NCBI GenBank assembly: GCA_905250885.1
Contig: CAJNOQ010002655.1
Location: 1 to 23,257 of the forward strand
Length of the DNA stretch: 23,257 bases
Origin: Didymodactylos carnosus
Lineage: Eukaryota; Rotifera; Eurotatoria; Philodinida; Philodinidae
Direction of reading: 5' to 3'
In this document: piece after piece, positions 9,201-19,568 of the stretch
How positions within the stretch are numbered: the stretch's first letter is position 1
Layout of the letters: each line of letters opens with the position of its first letter
Notes under the pieces: generated by a model
Seen by the model: the letters and a program-made list of their open reading frames with translations, nothing else
The model's database searches: none
What the model was told of the DNA's origin: nothing
Translations under genes and position numbers: made by a program

Positions 9201-10732
9201 ACATTTGAATATATTCACTTTTAACGCGTGTAAACGCATCAAATTAATCTGAATATATGTGAACCCATTAAATAGATGAATATTTTTTTTACGCATTCAA
9301 ACGTGTGAAAAATTTTAAGAAGTTTAAACGCATTTGTTAATAAGACATTCGAAGGTGTTGAATTTGTGGAAAAGTTCAAAAATTTAATACTCTCAAATGC
9401 ATTAACTTTTGTAAAATATGTGAAGACGTTAAGCAATTTTTTATCTATTTAATGAGTTTAGACGTATTAAAGATACAAAATGTCGATTGTAATGCGTTTA
9501 AAGGAAATTTTTTTCATCAAAAATATTCTGTGGGTATGAAACAGAATTCTGAACTATGTAATTTCAGATAGAACAATTAATTCTAAATCCAACTAAATTG
9601 GATGAAATACGCAAGAAAGATCAGTAGTTCACGTTAGTCTAGGATACAAAAGTCTAATGTCTCTTTGCTTAAAACTTTAGTAGAACGTTTCGCATCTATA
9701 TCCTCTCAACTTTTATTCTCTATCATGTCTAAAAGTTAATGAATTATATCATAAACATGCGATATCGCAAGCCAATAAAGCAAAATTTTTCTAACCATAC
9801 CGATATTGTTTACGTTTAAACCGGAAAAAAACTTGAAAAAGTTTAAGTTTCAGTTTCAGATTATCGGATAAAAAATTCTAAAAATTTAAAACTATCACAA
9901 TAAAGATTAACTAAGAATATTTTATTGTAAATAATTCATTAATTCAATAACGCTGTTAATTTTTCATTAAGATGTTTAGTAAGTCTCTTGCTCTATGAGG
10001 AAACGCTGAAAGTAAATAAAAATGATGTCATACCTAGTTTATCAAATTCTGGTTGTAATTGACTATCGGCCAATGTGAAAAAGACTAAACCCACTGTCAT
10101 AGATAAAACAGCCAAAATATCATATCCATTGTATCGTTTACCTACAAGAAGCGACAGATATTGAATAATCAAAACAAACCATCATGAATGAATTACTTAC
10201 CTAAAATTAGAATGCTGCCTATCATCACAGGAATTAATTTACAACATTTGAACATTAAATGAGTTGGATAGTTTAAATGCATTATAGCTGCATTACTAAA
10301 ACCCAATGTTCCAATAGTAAATAATGCAATCATTCCATAGGTGCGAATAGGACATCTAAAAAATTAAAATGAAAGTTTCAAATTGTACGTTAATAAAAAA
10401 AAAAAGTTTATTTTACTTTCTTCGTTTTGATTTTTCAAATAATTTTCTTTCGATGGTGGCAAGTAACGTATAATAAATAAATTGTACTAATGTAAAATAA
10501 TTTGGATATGCTTTTAATGATCGAAGTTGTAAAATAAGTTCCTTAAAGAGAATAAGTAGTTTTAAGTCTAAATAAAAGAGATTAGATCACATTAATATCG
10601 AACCTGTATCCATCCTTGAAAAACATGAAAGACTAAAACAGCTAGTGATATCAATAAAAATTGACTCCACCGACGATAGGATGATAAATCAATGCCCAAA
10701 AGCAGAATGGTTGACGAATGAGAACCAGTCAT
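6201..10732 (-). CDS. SLC35B3-like PAPS transporter, paralogue 1, 350 aa, nine exons
   Basis: Exons in transcript order: 10604-10732, 10417-10541, 10201-10355, 10034-10141, 6979-7076, 6763-6855, 6594-6705, 6464-6533, 6201-6363. Phases agree throughout and the total is 351 codons with TGA. Hallmarks of the UAA/SLC35B nucleotide-sugar transporter family are HLNYPTHLMFKCCKLIPV (111-128), FFTLADS, DAVIGNVQEKA, and GALIAVTVTTFRKTITI (267-283) followed by PFTFQYVWSG. These follow human SLC35B3 closely as I recall it. Known members are multi-pass Golgi proteins that import PAPS, the sulfate donor, in exchange for PAP. The N-terminus is shorter than in paralogue 2, and the tail is basic (RTRRKR). The start is the first ATG after an in-frame TAG and lies 6 nt past an AG. 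Intron 4 is 2957 bp and carries a hairpin, a repeat array and a MITE; the others are 57-123 bp. Orthology to SLC35B3 rather than B2 is likely, not tested. Confidence 0.9.
7617..7763. repeat. Perfect 67-bp inverted repeat, 13-nt loop (intronic hairpin)
   Basis: Positions 7617-7683 and 7697-7763 are exact reverse complements, with 13 nt between them. It lies inside intron 4 of the paralogue 1 transporter gene, so the pre-mRNA would carry a 67-bp perfect duplex. No target duplication or known transposon terminus is seen; identity stops abruptly at both arm ends. Perfect arms point to recent origin or gene conversion. Confidence 0.97.
7814..7912 (+). pseudogene. Exon-like remnant, weakly UFL1-like, antisense in the transporter intron
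   Basis: An acceptor-like run (TTTGTTCCAG, ending 7813) is followed by 32 open codons reading RLFLEIHKIEDRLQTIGRVT and then VTKISDYFGNNI before TAA. The part EDRLQTIGRVTVTKI resembles the NDKLQESGQVTISEL segment that I recall from the N-terminal region of UFL1, the E3 ligase for UFM1. No neighbouring UFL1 exon was found, and the strand is opposite to the host gene. It could be a captured gene fragment next to the hairpin, or a chance open frame. Confidence 0.22.
8150..9500. repeat. Degenerate array of GCATTAAA-type words, interrupted by a MITE
   Basis: Through most of intron 4, variants of ACGCATTAAA and its complement TTTAATGCGT recur in both orientations, for example near 8221, 8251, 8331, 8353, 8581, 9229, 9291, 9328, 9396 and 9501. 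Between about 8448 and 8570 a different word, ATTCGATTCGATTTGGT, and its complement are repeated. No fixed period is visible. It looks like an old, decayed satellite or minisatellite. There is no gene in it; open frames here are by-products of the repeat. Confidence 0.6.
8819..9077. mobile_element. piggyBac-type MITE, 259 bp, flanked by TTAA
   Basis: The ends are a perfect 14-bp inverted repeat: CACTAGAACGCCCG at 8819-8832 and CGGGCGTTCTAGTG at 9064-9077. Each is flanked directly by TTAA (8815-8818 and 9078-9081), the target site of piggyBac elements. A subterminal inverted pair, AGCGGTCATTT near 8834 and AAATGACCGCT near 9027, and a second GGGCGTTCTAG at 9039-9049 add typical internal structure. 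The interior is AT-rich and non-coding, so it depends on a transposase elsewhere. It sits inside the degenerate array and is younger than it. Confidence 0.92.
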
Positions 10733-10870
10733 CAAATACTAGACCATTTACATTTTCTATAAATAATCTTCACAAATCATCTACAAAAAAGATATTACTC
10801 ATGAACTATGGAACATCCATTTATTAAAAGAAAATCATTTAGATTGAAAAACTAAACATAGAATATGAAT
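10733..10870. other. Start of the spacer between the two transporters (paralogue 1 upstream region)
   Basis: These 138 bases lie between the start codon of paralogue 1 and the transposon at 10871. The nearest AG upstream of the ATG (TCTAG on the minus strand, 10739-10742) leaves only a 6-nt leader if it is used as an acceptor. No other signal is evident. The rest of the spacer, 11428-11928, is also AT-rich, contains a T-run at about 11700 and must hold the 3' UTR of paralogue 2. Confidence 0.4.
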
Positions 10871-11427
10871 TAGTGGCAGCGCGACTGTTTGTATGAGGGG
10901 AGTGTACACCCCTTCTGCTTTCAGAAATTTACTTCGATTTGTGCCAAAAGTATGGGAAATTTACTCCGATTTCAGCAAACTTTTACAGGTTTTGCGTACA
11001 TATTTGCCGTTTTCGCGAGTTTCGGGCTACCTTTGCTCCAGAAATGTCACAGAATTGGAGAAAGCTCGAACAAGGTAAAACACCTCCCTAGAGATGGACA
11101 AGTACAAGTCCGGACTAGTATCATTAGTCGGCCAAGTGGAGTATTGATATTAATAAAAAATTCCCAAAACAACTGGTCATAGAGTTTAGTATTTTGATTT
11201 GTATTTTTCTTCTCGGTTTTGAATACACTATATGAAGGAACAACAAAAAATGCGATTTTCTTCATATGTCTACAAGTGTGATGGTAACTGATTATATAAC
11301 AGTACGTCAGAAATGAAAAAATGGCGAGTTTTGTATCCTCTATTTTACTTTATCAAACTTGCCAGAAAACATTTTTGGAACTACAGCCAGCCCCCCCCCC
11401 TGCTCCAACTTCTTCGCGCCGCCATTG
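10871..11427. mobile_element. Non-autonomous DNA transposon, hAT-like ends, 557 bp
   Basis: The direct repeat AATATGAAT (10 bp if a shared G is counted) flanks the element at 10862-10870 and 11428-11436. The termini are an imperfect 13-bp inverted repeat, TAGTGGCAGCGCG against CAATGGCGGCGCG as read inward. The right end continues with a C10 run (11391-11400), like the G-rich subterminal tracts of hAT elements. The interior is richer in GC than the surroundings and contains a short direct repeat, GAAATTTACTYCGATTT, near 10924 and 10954. No transposase is encoded. The 9-10 bp duplication is longer than the 8 bp usual for hAT, so Mutator-like origin is possible. Confidence 0.72.
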
Positions 11428-11928
11428 AATATGAATAGGTTGTCACAGCTAAATATAGTTAATCATTATATGTTTCTCAGATACCCGATGATTAGAACAC
11501 ACAACAAAAATAATAAAAACATTTTAGTTACCTAATTTTTATTATTGGCTACAACTCTGATGTTCTCAAAAAAACATAAATCTACTCACTTTACAATAAC
11601 AAAACTAACTCAACTGAAAAACAAGATTAATAAGAAACAATGAGATTTTTATACGCAATCGTTTACGTTCATTATCCGAAATAGAAAAATTCTGACAAAC
11701 TTTTTTTTTTTGCATATAGATAAAAATAATTCGAATATAAATAAAAGTAAATTAATCTAAATAAAGCATAAAAATAATTTAGCCTAATTTAGACATGTTA
11801 CATCCATGGAGAAATGTTCACTGAATTATCACAGACAGAAATATATTTAATCTTCATTATTTGATCTTTGCACTCATACACATTGCACAAGTGATATTCA
11901 TTAAACATTGTCATTATTGAGTATTTAT

Positions 11929-14900
11929 TTAAACTGGTGTAGATAAAGATGTTGAATAATGATGACGTCCACCACTAATATTACGAATTAGATTTAAGAA
12001 ATAGTTATAAAAATTCCATAATTTTGCGTTGAAAACCGCTTGATTACGACTATATACATTTAAATAGATACCAACAATAACGATGAGTCCGGACCAAATA
12101 TAATCGAAAATAAATGGTTTAGAAAAGAGTATAAATGATAGAGCAATTGTAATTGCTTTTCGACAAGTTGTCACTGTAACAGCAATTAATGCACCATAAT
12201 CTCTCACTAGTGTTAATACAATGTCTATACCAAGATAACCAAATACAGAAAATATCAAACCATATCCATATGTTTTAACTGGATACTAAAATAGAATATA
12301 TAAAATAATATGATCGCTATAGGTAGACATATGGGATAAGAAATTATACTTGATTCCAAAACATCACTGATGAATAAAAATTATTTGTCACAATCAAACC
12401 AATAAAAATAAATACAAATCCAAACACAAATGAGAAAAAAACCTAAATAAATAAAATGAGCTGTTTTTTTTATTTAAAATATCTTCTTTGTCTAATAAAC
12501 GAATATTTCCAGATGAAAACTTTTGCTTTTCTAATTTAAACTAGACGTTTTTTTCTTCCTTGGATAATTTTTTATGCTGATTACAAATCTGATAGTCATT
12601 TGTATCCATGTAGATTTTTTAATGTCTGTCTCCAGAAATCTGATCTCTATCATAGTTTCAGCTTAACAGGCTCTGCTATTGACAATTTGTTTAGTAACTA
12701 GACTTAAATTTATCAAAAAGAAATTTTTATCGACCAAATAAGTTTCTACTGAGCTAAAGAATCATTACTCTTCCGTTTGTGTGTTTTCACCTATTTTTAA
12801 AGTCTACTTTATGTAAATTTTTATTTTAGCATACATTTTTCAGTAGATCAAACGAAATGTTCCTATATACAATTCGAGTTGCAATAGCAGAGCCTGTTAA
12901 ACTGAAACTATAAGAGAGATTAGATTTCTGGAGACAGGAATTAAAAAATTTCTATGGATACAAATGACTATCAGATTTGTAATCAGCATAAAAAATTATC
13001 CAAGGAAAAAAAAAACGCCTAGTTTGAATCAGAAATGTTTTCATCTAGCAGTATTCTCTCATAAGACAAAAGTATAAAACATAATAGTTCTCTCTACCAT
13101 TTCAACATTTGGAATATGAAATTGTTTCATGATTTTTTCTTGATAATTTCCTATAGCAGCATCAGCACATAAAGCACCACAAATCAGAAATACACCTGAA
13201 AATAAATATATTTATCAAAATAAATAAATAAAAATTTTTTTACAAATATTATTAACCATAATAGTTGAAATTTGGTCGAACTTTTGAATCAGCCAGTGTA
13301 AAAAATATCAATCCAACGCTCATACATATAGCAGCTAGTACATCATATCGATTGAATGTTTTTCCTACATAGTAGCATATAAAACCAATAGTTTCTATAT
13401 TTACTTGATGACTAACATTGAATTACCTTGAATAATAATACCGCCGAGTAAAACGGGAATTAGTTTACAACATTTGAACATTACTTGTGTAGGATAATTG
13501 AGATAAGCTGAAATATCGTATCATTGAAAAAATAAATGTTTATTACAGAGACAAAGAATAACATTCGCATACCAACAGAATAATTAGATAAACCCATTGT
13601 ACCAACTGTTAACAAAGCTAATATGAAGTAAGATTTATAAGTGGCTCTAAAACAACAGAATAAATCATATCGTCACTACCAGAAAGAATCATCATTATTC
13701 AATTTTTGAATTAAAATAGACGATAACTGACCTTCTGTTGCTTACACCGGATAGTCCTAGTTGAATAACAGATAAAACACTGTAAACAAAAAATTGATAA
13801 CATGTCAAAAACCAAGCTGTCCCTCTGAAACCATTTAAAGTAAAAAGTAACTCCTAAAAAGAAATAAACAAAACAAAAGAATTACATAAATAACATTTTT
13901 CTTATAACTATTCTACAAAGAAAATTCTAATGACATAGCTTTCTCATCGATGAACATCAATGCGACTGATGGCATATGATCGCATCAACGCGCATTAGTG
14001 ACGAGAGATCGATGCGATCGTATGTCACCTTTTTGTTTTACAATTGGTTATAATAACGGGTGGGCCAGAATTAATGGCGCATTTTTGTTCTTTGTTTTTG
14101 AGACACTTTCCAGTGGTGCAAAGAGTTGGTTCTAGGCTCAATCGATAGAGTATTGAATTCTTTACAAAACCTACTATTTAAATCTCTGAGAGCATTTTTC
14201 CCATTTGAGCATCATTCAAAATATTGTAGGATGCTGAGTTGTCGAACTGCGATACATTGAAGTCGTTTCGTCTTTTTTAGATTTTTAGCCCGTTGTCTGA
14301 TGTTCAATAGTTAATTTTCCTACACAGAAAGATAGAGAATTTTGTGCTCTATCGATCTCACTCATTTACAACTTCATACAATGTTTCCGCTACGTCAGCT
14401 GGAATTAGTTCTCTACCGGCTTTCCAATTTTTTCAGATTAAATTAATTATTTTAATTAATGTTTTCAATTGAGAAATTTTGTTTATATATCAAAAGACGC
14501 AAAATTTAATTCTGTGTAAGATAACAAGACTAAAACCCTGGATTCACAACATTTGACTGCTTTTATAGCCAAAAAGCTAAAGTCTGTTAAAAATAGGTTC
14601 AAAAGTTAGATTTTTTAAGAGTTATCAGTTTTTTGCACAGAGAAATTTTCCTAGAAGATTTAACTTCAAAATTTCAAAAAATATGTGAGAAGATGCAGAA
14701 TTTTCCGGTGAATCTTCTGATGTTTTCAAAATTCTTATGGAATCGCTTTTTGGATCAAGGTAAGTGTTTTCTATTTTCAGTGTGTCGCAGTTGGACAACT
14801 CAGCATCCTACAATATTCTGAATGGTGCTCAAACGAGAAAAATGCTCTCAGAGATTCAAATAGCAGGTTTTGTAGAGAATTCAATACTCTATCGATTGAG

Positions 14901-17039
14901 CCTAGAACCAACTCTTTGCACCACTGGAAAGTGCCTCAAAAACAAAGAACAAAAATGCGCCATTTATTCTGGCCCTCCCGTTATATAACATATATGGCTA
15001 TTTTGGATTTTCTTCAAATTTTTTCACATCAGATTTCTTTTTTGGTGAGAGAAGTGCCGCGGCACTAGTGTACCACAGTTTAAAATCGATGCCTGTCATC
15101 ATGCCACACTGTTAAGTGTGTTGAGTTTTATCAATGCGCCAGTATTTCAAGAAATCAGAAAAAATGACATTATGGTAAATCAATGTGTGATGTAACATTG
15201 ATTTTTCATTCTGGCATTGTTTATAAGAATCAAAGATGCCATCGACATGAGACGTGTGCGAATCGATGCGCATTCCGAATACCAAAGCTGTTGTTTCATA
15301 TACGATATTTTTAAATTCTTTTTAGGGTAATTAAACTGGCTTTTATTCTCAATAAGAAATATTTTCTCATTCATATCTTACGATAATAGTTGCAAAGACT
15401 TCGCTATCAATTCATCTTCTATCATACATTTTATCGTCGTACGAGTAAAAATACATAAAATTTAAAATAATGAAGCTAAATATACCTGCATATATCCGTA
15501 AGCAAGATAATACACAAATACACATATACATAATATAATAAATCGATATGTGGCATGTGATGATAATGGCAAAAATGATAAAGCCTTTGGAAGAGAAATG
15601 GTAGATGGTAATGTTTTCGTGGTTGCTGTTGTCGTAGGTTCATTCTCCGCCAGTTTCATATTTTGAGAAAAGAAATGTTGTTGTGTTGAAGTTTCAATTT
15701 CTAAATAAAGAAAAAGTCATATTATGTATTATTTTAGTATATCATTATATTTGAAATATCTGGTTAAATGGGCAGTATGATATCGAAGTATAGAGTGTTT
15801 TTGGACAAGGTGGATGAACAAATAATGACGTTAAATCATGGCATTCTAAACTGTCACGTCTACAATAAACACAACTGATTTTATGGCGATTAATTGAAGC
15901 ACACTTCCTTCTATTTCAAGCACAAAATTTGTTATAATACATATTAAGACTTATTAATTTATCGTTTATGATTCAAATCAATATCCTCCGAAAGAATTTC
16001 ACTTCAAATTGTTTTAGTATTTCTGGATATAACCATTCTGTTGCTCTGGCTACTAACAAGTGAAGGTGAGTGGGATGATATTCTTGCGTCATAATGTCAC
16101 ATGCGGTATAATGTCATTGCGCTCCGACTTTGACATTCAAACTATTACAAGCAAATCCAAAATGACAATGAATCAGTTGAAAATAAAAATGTTCCGATAA
16201 CGTTGAAATACGTTTTCTGCAATAATAATATGAATTACTGGAAGTGTTTAATTAAATTAATGCAAGAGAAAGTGTTTAAAAAATCATCAGAACATGATGA
16301 AATAAAACCATTTATATCATGGTAAAGATCATTTGTATACAATTTTGATTTTAAATTATTCCTATAAGAGAATACTGTATAAAAATCAGACTGAAAATTT
16401 TAACGAAAACTACAATACCGAGACAAACGGTCGATTATCAATAACATAATCGCAACAATCTACCGATAAATGGAAGAGTTTTTGATGAAAACAAGGGCGA
16501 TAAAAACCATTCTAAAATTAACATCATATCGCGATATAAATGATGACAATTATCAATCGTACAACAGCGGCTGTTATAGTCGATATACAAATAGATATTG
16601 GTTCATATTTTGGAGATTATTGTAATTCTCTGCAGTATATGTAAAAGTAAACATATGAACGAGTATAAAGATAACGCTCTATTTCTATGGAATATATCCA
16701 ACTATCAAATATATTGAAATATTATTCTAATATCATGAAATAGATTTAAACAACACAAAAATAAGAAAATTTCGTATTGTAAGTCAAACTAAAGTAAACA
16801 TCTGCATATTTCTCTTGATTAGATAATTATTTGTTGCATGCACTCATTAGAGTTTTCATTAAAAAAAAATAGAAATACCATTCACCCTTCAGATTAGATA
16901 GTAATACAGTACATAATTAAAGACATGCATCATCCTTTTTCTTTTTTAAAATAAAATTATTTTCTAAAACGAGCTGAACAGAATGACAAACAAAAAATAG
17001 GAGACTATACAACAAACCTTCTTGTTGTTTTTCCTCCAT
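11929..17039 (-). CDS. SLC35B3: SLC35B3 PAPS transporter (adenosine 3'-phospho 5'-phosphosulfate transporter 2), paralogue 2, 389 aa
   Basis: Exons in transcript order: 17018-17039, 15486-15700, 13732-13853, 13573-13646, 13427-13507, 13257-13364, 13098-13195, 12350-12442, 11929-12285. All junctions are GT-AG and in phase, giving 390 codons with TAA. A polar Thr-rich N-terminus (1-55) precedes the first membrane segment (about 59-78, ending YLAYGYMQ). Family signatures are NYPTQVMFKCCKLIPV (148-163), FFTLADS, GALCADAAIGNYQEKIM (214-230), and YGALIAVTVTTCRKAITI (301-318) followed by PFIFDYIWSG and GIYLNVYSRN. Size is close to human SLC35B3. The expected role is import of PAPS into the Golgi lumen for sulfotransferases. 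The model starts at a tiny 22-nt coding exon whose ATG lies 11 nt after a TTTAG; the next in-frame ATG, at residue 22, is an alternative. Two large introns (1317 and 1632 bp) and one of 655 bp contain transposons; the rest are 61-85 bp. Confidence 0.93.
12487..13070. mobile_element. Long-TIR MITE filling intron 7 of SLC35B3
   Basis: The left arm, about 12487-12681, and the right arm, about 12881-13070, are inverted repeats of roughly 190 bp with about 85-87% identity. Long exact blocks include GCTGATTACAAATCTGATAG and AACAGGCTCTGCTATT. They enclose about 200 bp of AT-rich sequence without an ORF. The outer 25 bp of each arm are more diverged, and no target duplication is clear, so the ends are approximate. 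The element takes up 584 of the 655 bp of the intron; without it the intron would be about 71 bp, the local norm. Confidence 0.88.
14047..14989. mobile_element. Foldback element with about 205-bp inverted arms, in intron 2 of SLC35B3
   Basis: Arms 14057-14262 and 14776-14980 are inverted repeats of high identity. The outer ends read CGGGTGGGCCAGAAT and ATTCTGGCCCTCCCG. Complementarity may extend outward through GTTATAATAA and TTATATAAC to 14047 and 14989. No sure target duplication is visible. The 513-bp middle has no credible coding sequence. Each arm holds a tRNA-like segment, listed separately. The element is non-autonomous and its superfamily is unclear. Confidence 0.88.
14126..14193 (+). 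repeat. tRNA-like segment (A and B box) within the foldback arm
   Basis: The run TAGGCTCAATCGATAGAG (14133-14150) resembles the D-arm and A box of tRNAs (TAGCTCAGTCGGTAGAG). At the right distance, the left arm has TATTTAAATCTCTGAG (14175-14190) and the right-arm copy TATTTGAATCTCTGAG, which sit where GGTTCGAATCCC would be. The mirrored copy is at about 14843-14912 on the minus strand. The acceptor stem is not intact, so this is no functional tRNA gene. It may be a SINE-like, tRNA-derived part of the element. Confidence 0.4.
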
Positions 17040-19568
17040 ATTGTAAATGACTAAACGATAAAATGATCACAAATAGTATTTTACAAATCATCATATTACC
17101 ATCAGATCAAGTATAATGAGAAAATCGACATTCATCTAAAATTATTCAGTGAAATAGCAGAAAACAACTTGATGCTAAAATCTCAAGTCCCATTGTAAAA
17201 AAAAAAAGAACATCCGAAACTATTTCGTGATCCGTAAATGTAGGTCATGCGAAACACTTTAAAAATAAGGTAGAGAAAAGGGTAGTTAGAATAAAAATAT
17301 AAAAAGTAAACTCTATCATCATTTGATAAGTTCTATAAACAACATCCATTAAGAAATAAAATATGAAAAAGAAAACTATAGAAAACTTCGTCTATAGTTT
17401 TAATTTTATCACATTTCGTTTACTGACACTCAGCTGTTACACATGGTAATTCTCGACAAGAATAGCCATATCATAACACAATAAGCTAATATCGTAACAT
17501 CAAAATATAATCAATTATTCATTTAATTTTCTCTTCCAATGAATATTTTACTATAAAGATTTTACATTTGTTACCTTCACATTTTTTTCTTCTTCTCGTT
17601 CTCAACTACCAGTCAGCCAACATAAGTGATTAATTTTTCAATTTTTTTTTGTTCTTTATTTGACGTAATATTATATCGGTTTTTATAAAGCAATACAAAA
17701 AAAGAAACACATTTATTTTTTTTTTACAAAAAATTTTTAGAAGTTTTCATTAATGAACGTACGAAACAAACTACAAAAGCAAATACAGATCGTAACATCC
17801 AAGATAGAAGAGAAGTAATAGAGAACAAATTTGAATAAACAATAAATTTATCCTTTGAACTTTTATAGAGAAAAGTTATCATGAACAAGAGAGAATTCCT
17901 TAAAAACTGTTTTTAACTTTAAAAAAAAAATATTTATATGCGATGAAATTTAAATTAGATATTGTTGCTATTAATCACCAATGACCGGACTCGATTGCGA
18001 TCTTAAAACTATACACGTTCAAATAACCAAACGAAAATAGTTTCGATAGACAACGATAAAACGAAGTAAAGATGAAAACGGATGAATTTATACAAGTTGT
18101 CGTCCTTACATATTGAGAAAGAGAAAAAAGTAGAGAAAGAAAACATTCATTTTCAAAATGTTTTGAACTAGTATTCTAATTGAGACGAACTAATTGAGAC
18201 CTATAAATCACAAAAAAACAACATCTCAAATGAACGTACGTATTGCATACAACAAACGAATAGACAATAAAAAGGATCAGTTCACACTATAGTTGATGCA
18301 GTGTTTTGTAATATTTTCGAACACTAGTGGGAAAACCAAAGCAGTAACACAACACTAACAGTTTTTTCTACATATTGTTTTAAATTTTCTTTTTTATAAA
18401 AAAACAAAATTTTTTGTTCGATTAAACGAAAACGATCGTCAATTATCAACAACGGATCAAAAATGTAGAGCGAATTATAGAAAAGAGTAAAATAAAAATT
18501 GAGAACAACCATAGAGAATGTGCAGCATTTAAATCTTCATTCAATAAAAACAAATCAACTGAGATCCAATGATTGAATAAATAAAAACTGATTATGAACT
18601 AACTAAAGATGAATATTCAGCATCTATCATAGTTTATCGTCAAGCACTAATTAAAGCAAATACATTTCTTTAATAGAATGGATTTACAGAGCAAAAAAAC
18701 AGCATGAACAGTAGTGGCATTTTCTCGTCTCTTTAGTAATTCTTAAAAGAATAATTCTACACACTTTAACAGAAAGATACATTTGATCGAAACTAGGTCT
18801 CGAATTTAAAACAAGTTCAATGGAAATAAATAAACAAGATCAACCGGCATTTTTTCAAGATCTACAACAGATAAACGCAAAAACAACGTTCTAGCCGATC
18901 TTATAACTGTTAAGAAATAATTTAACGGCTTAATTTAGAAGCGACATTTGAAACAAAAACAAACAAAATAAAAATACAACATCAAAAAATATGAAATATA
19001 CATCTGTATGAAAATGCTTAATACTTACAAAACACTTTACATGTATCAAACATCAATCGGAAGGCTATAATATAGTAATAGGTTATATACACTATGAATA
19101 ATACAACAGATGCACGTATACAACAAAAAACAAAATGGAAATTAAAAAATTTATTACAAATAGCTTATGAGAGAGACAACAAACTTTTGTTTGTATGGTC
19201 TTTTATGGAATGGCGTTAAAGAAGAATATATATATACATATAAAGGTCTAAAAGACCATTCGTTTCTTCTAAGTCACTGTGTACGATTTTTGTTCGATAT
19301 AAATGTAAAAACAAACTATGTACAAAAAGAGATCTTCATCTAGCAGTAGCGGTGCATATACAACGAAAAACGATAAAGTTTTAAAACAACGGCAAAAAAC
19401 AAACAATAACTGTTTATGTACAAATGAAACGTACAATAGAAAAATGGCTAATACATGTAATACAACAAAAATACATATTTCTAAATGTTAAAAAAAAGTA
19501 GTAGAAAAACAAAAATACATAAATAGAATCAAATATGACACACGTATGTACTCTGGAAAAAAGAAAAT
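17040..19568. other. AT-rich spacer: SLC35B3 upstream region and TP53INP 3' flank
   Basis: No gene was found in these 2.5 kb. The right part must contain the 3' UTR of the TP53INP-like gene and the left end the leader of SLC35B3, where TTTAG (minus strand, 17051-17055) lies 11 nt before the ATG. An 11-bp perfect inverted repeat (AAAACTATAGA, 17372-17382 and 17391-17401, 8-nt loop) is the cleanest hairpin. A second, weaker pair (ATGGTCTTTTA at 19194 and its complement at 19249) lies near the right end. A-runs and T-runs are frequent. Confidence 0.45.

Noticed and set aside
9111-9436. Overlapping minus-strand frames of 61 and 65 codons rich in Phe, Asn and Thr
   Set aside because: They are products of the GCATTAAA/TTTAATGC word array; composition follows the repeat.
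10889-11182. Two overlapping plus-strand open frames of 97 and 61 codons
   Set aside because: They lie entirely within the non-autonomous transposon at 10871-11427, show no domain, and are explained by its higher GC content.
13921-14040. Cluster of ATCGATGCG words left of the foldback element, echoed at 15060-15290
   Set aside because: The words are suggestive but too few and too irregular to call a repeat family; no target-duplication relation to the element could be shown.
14126-14193. Functional tRNA gene
   Set aside because: A and B boxes are only similar to consensus; no acceptor stem pairs, and the same sequence is mirrored in the other arm of a transposon.
14760-14780. GTAAGT ... TTTTCAG pair that looks like a tiny intron
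   Set aside because: At 21 nt it is far below the 57-bp minimum seen in this window. It sits in the foldback element and joins no coding frame.
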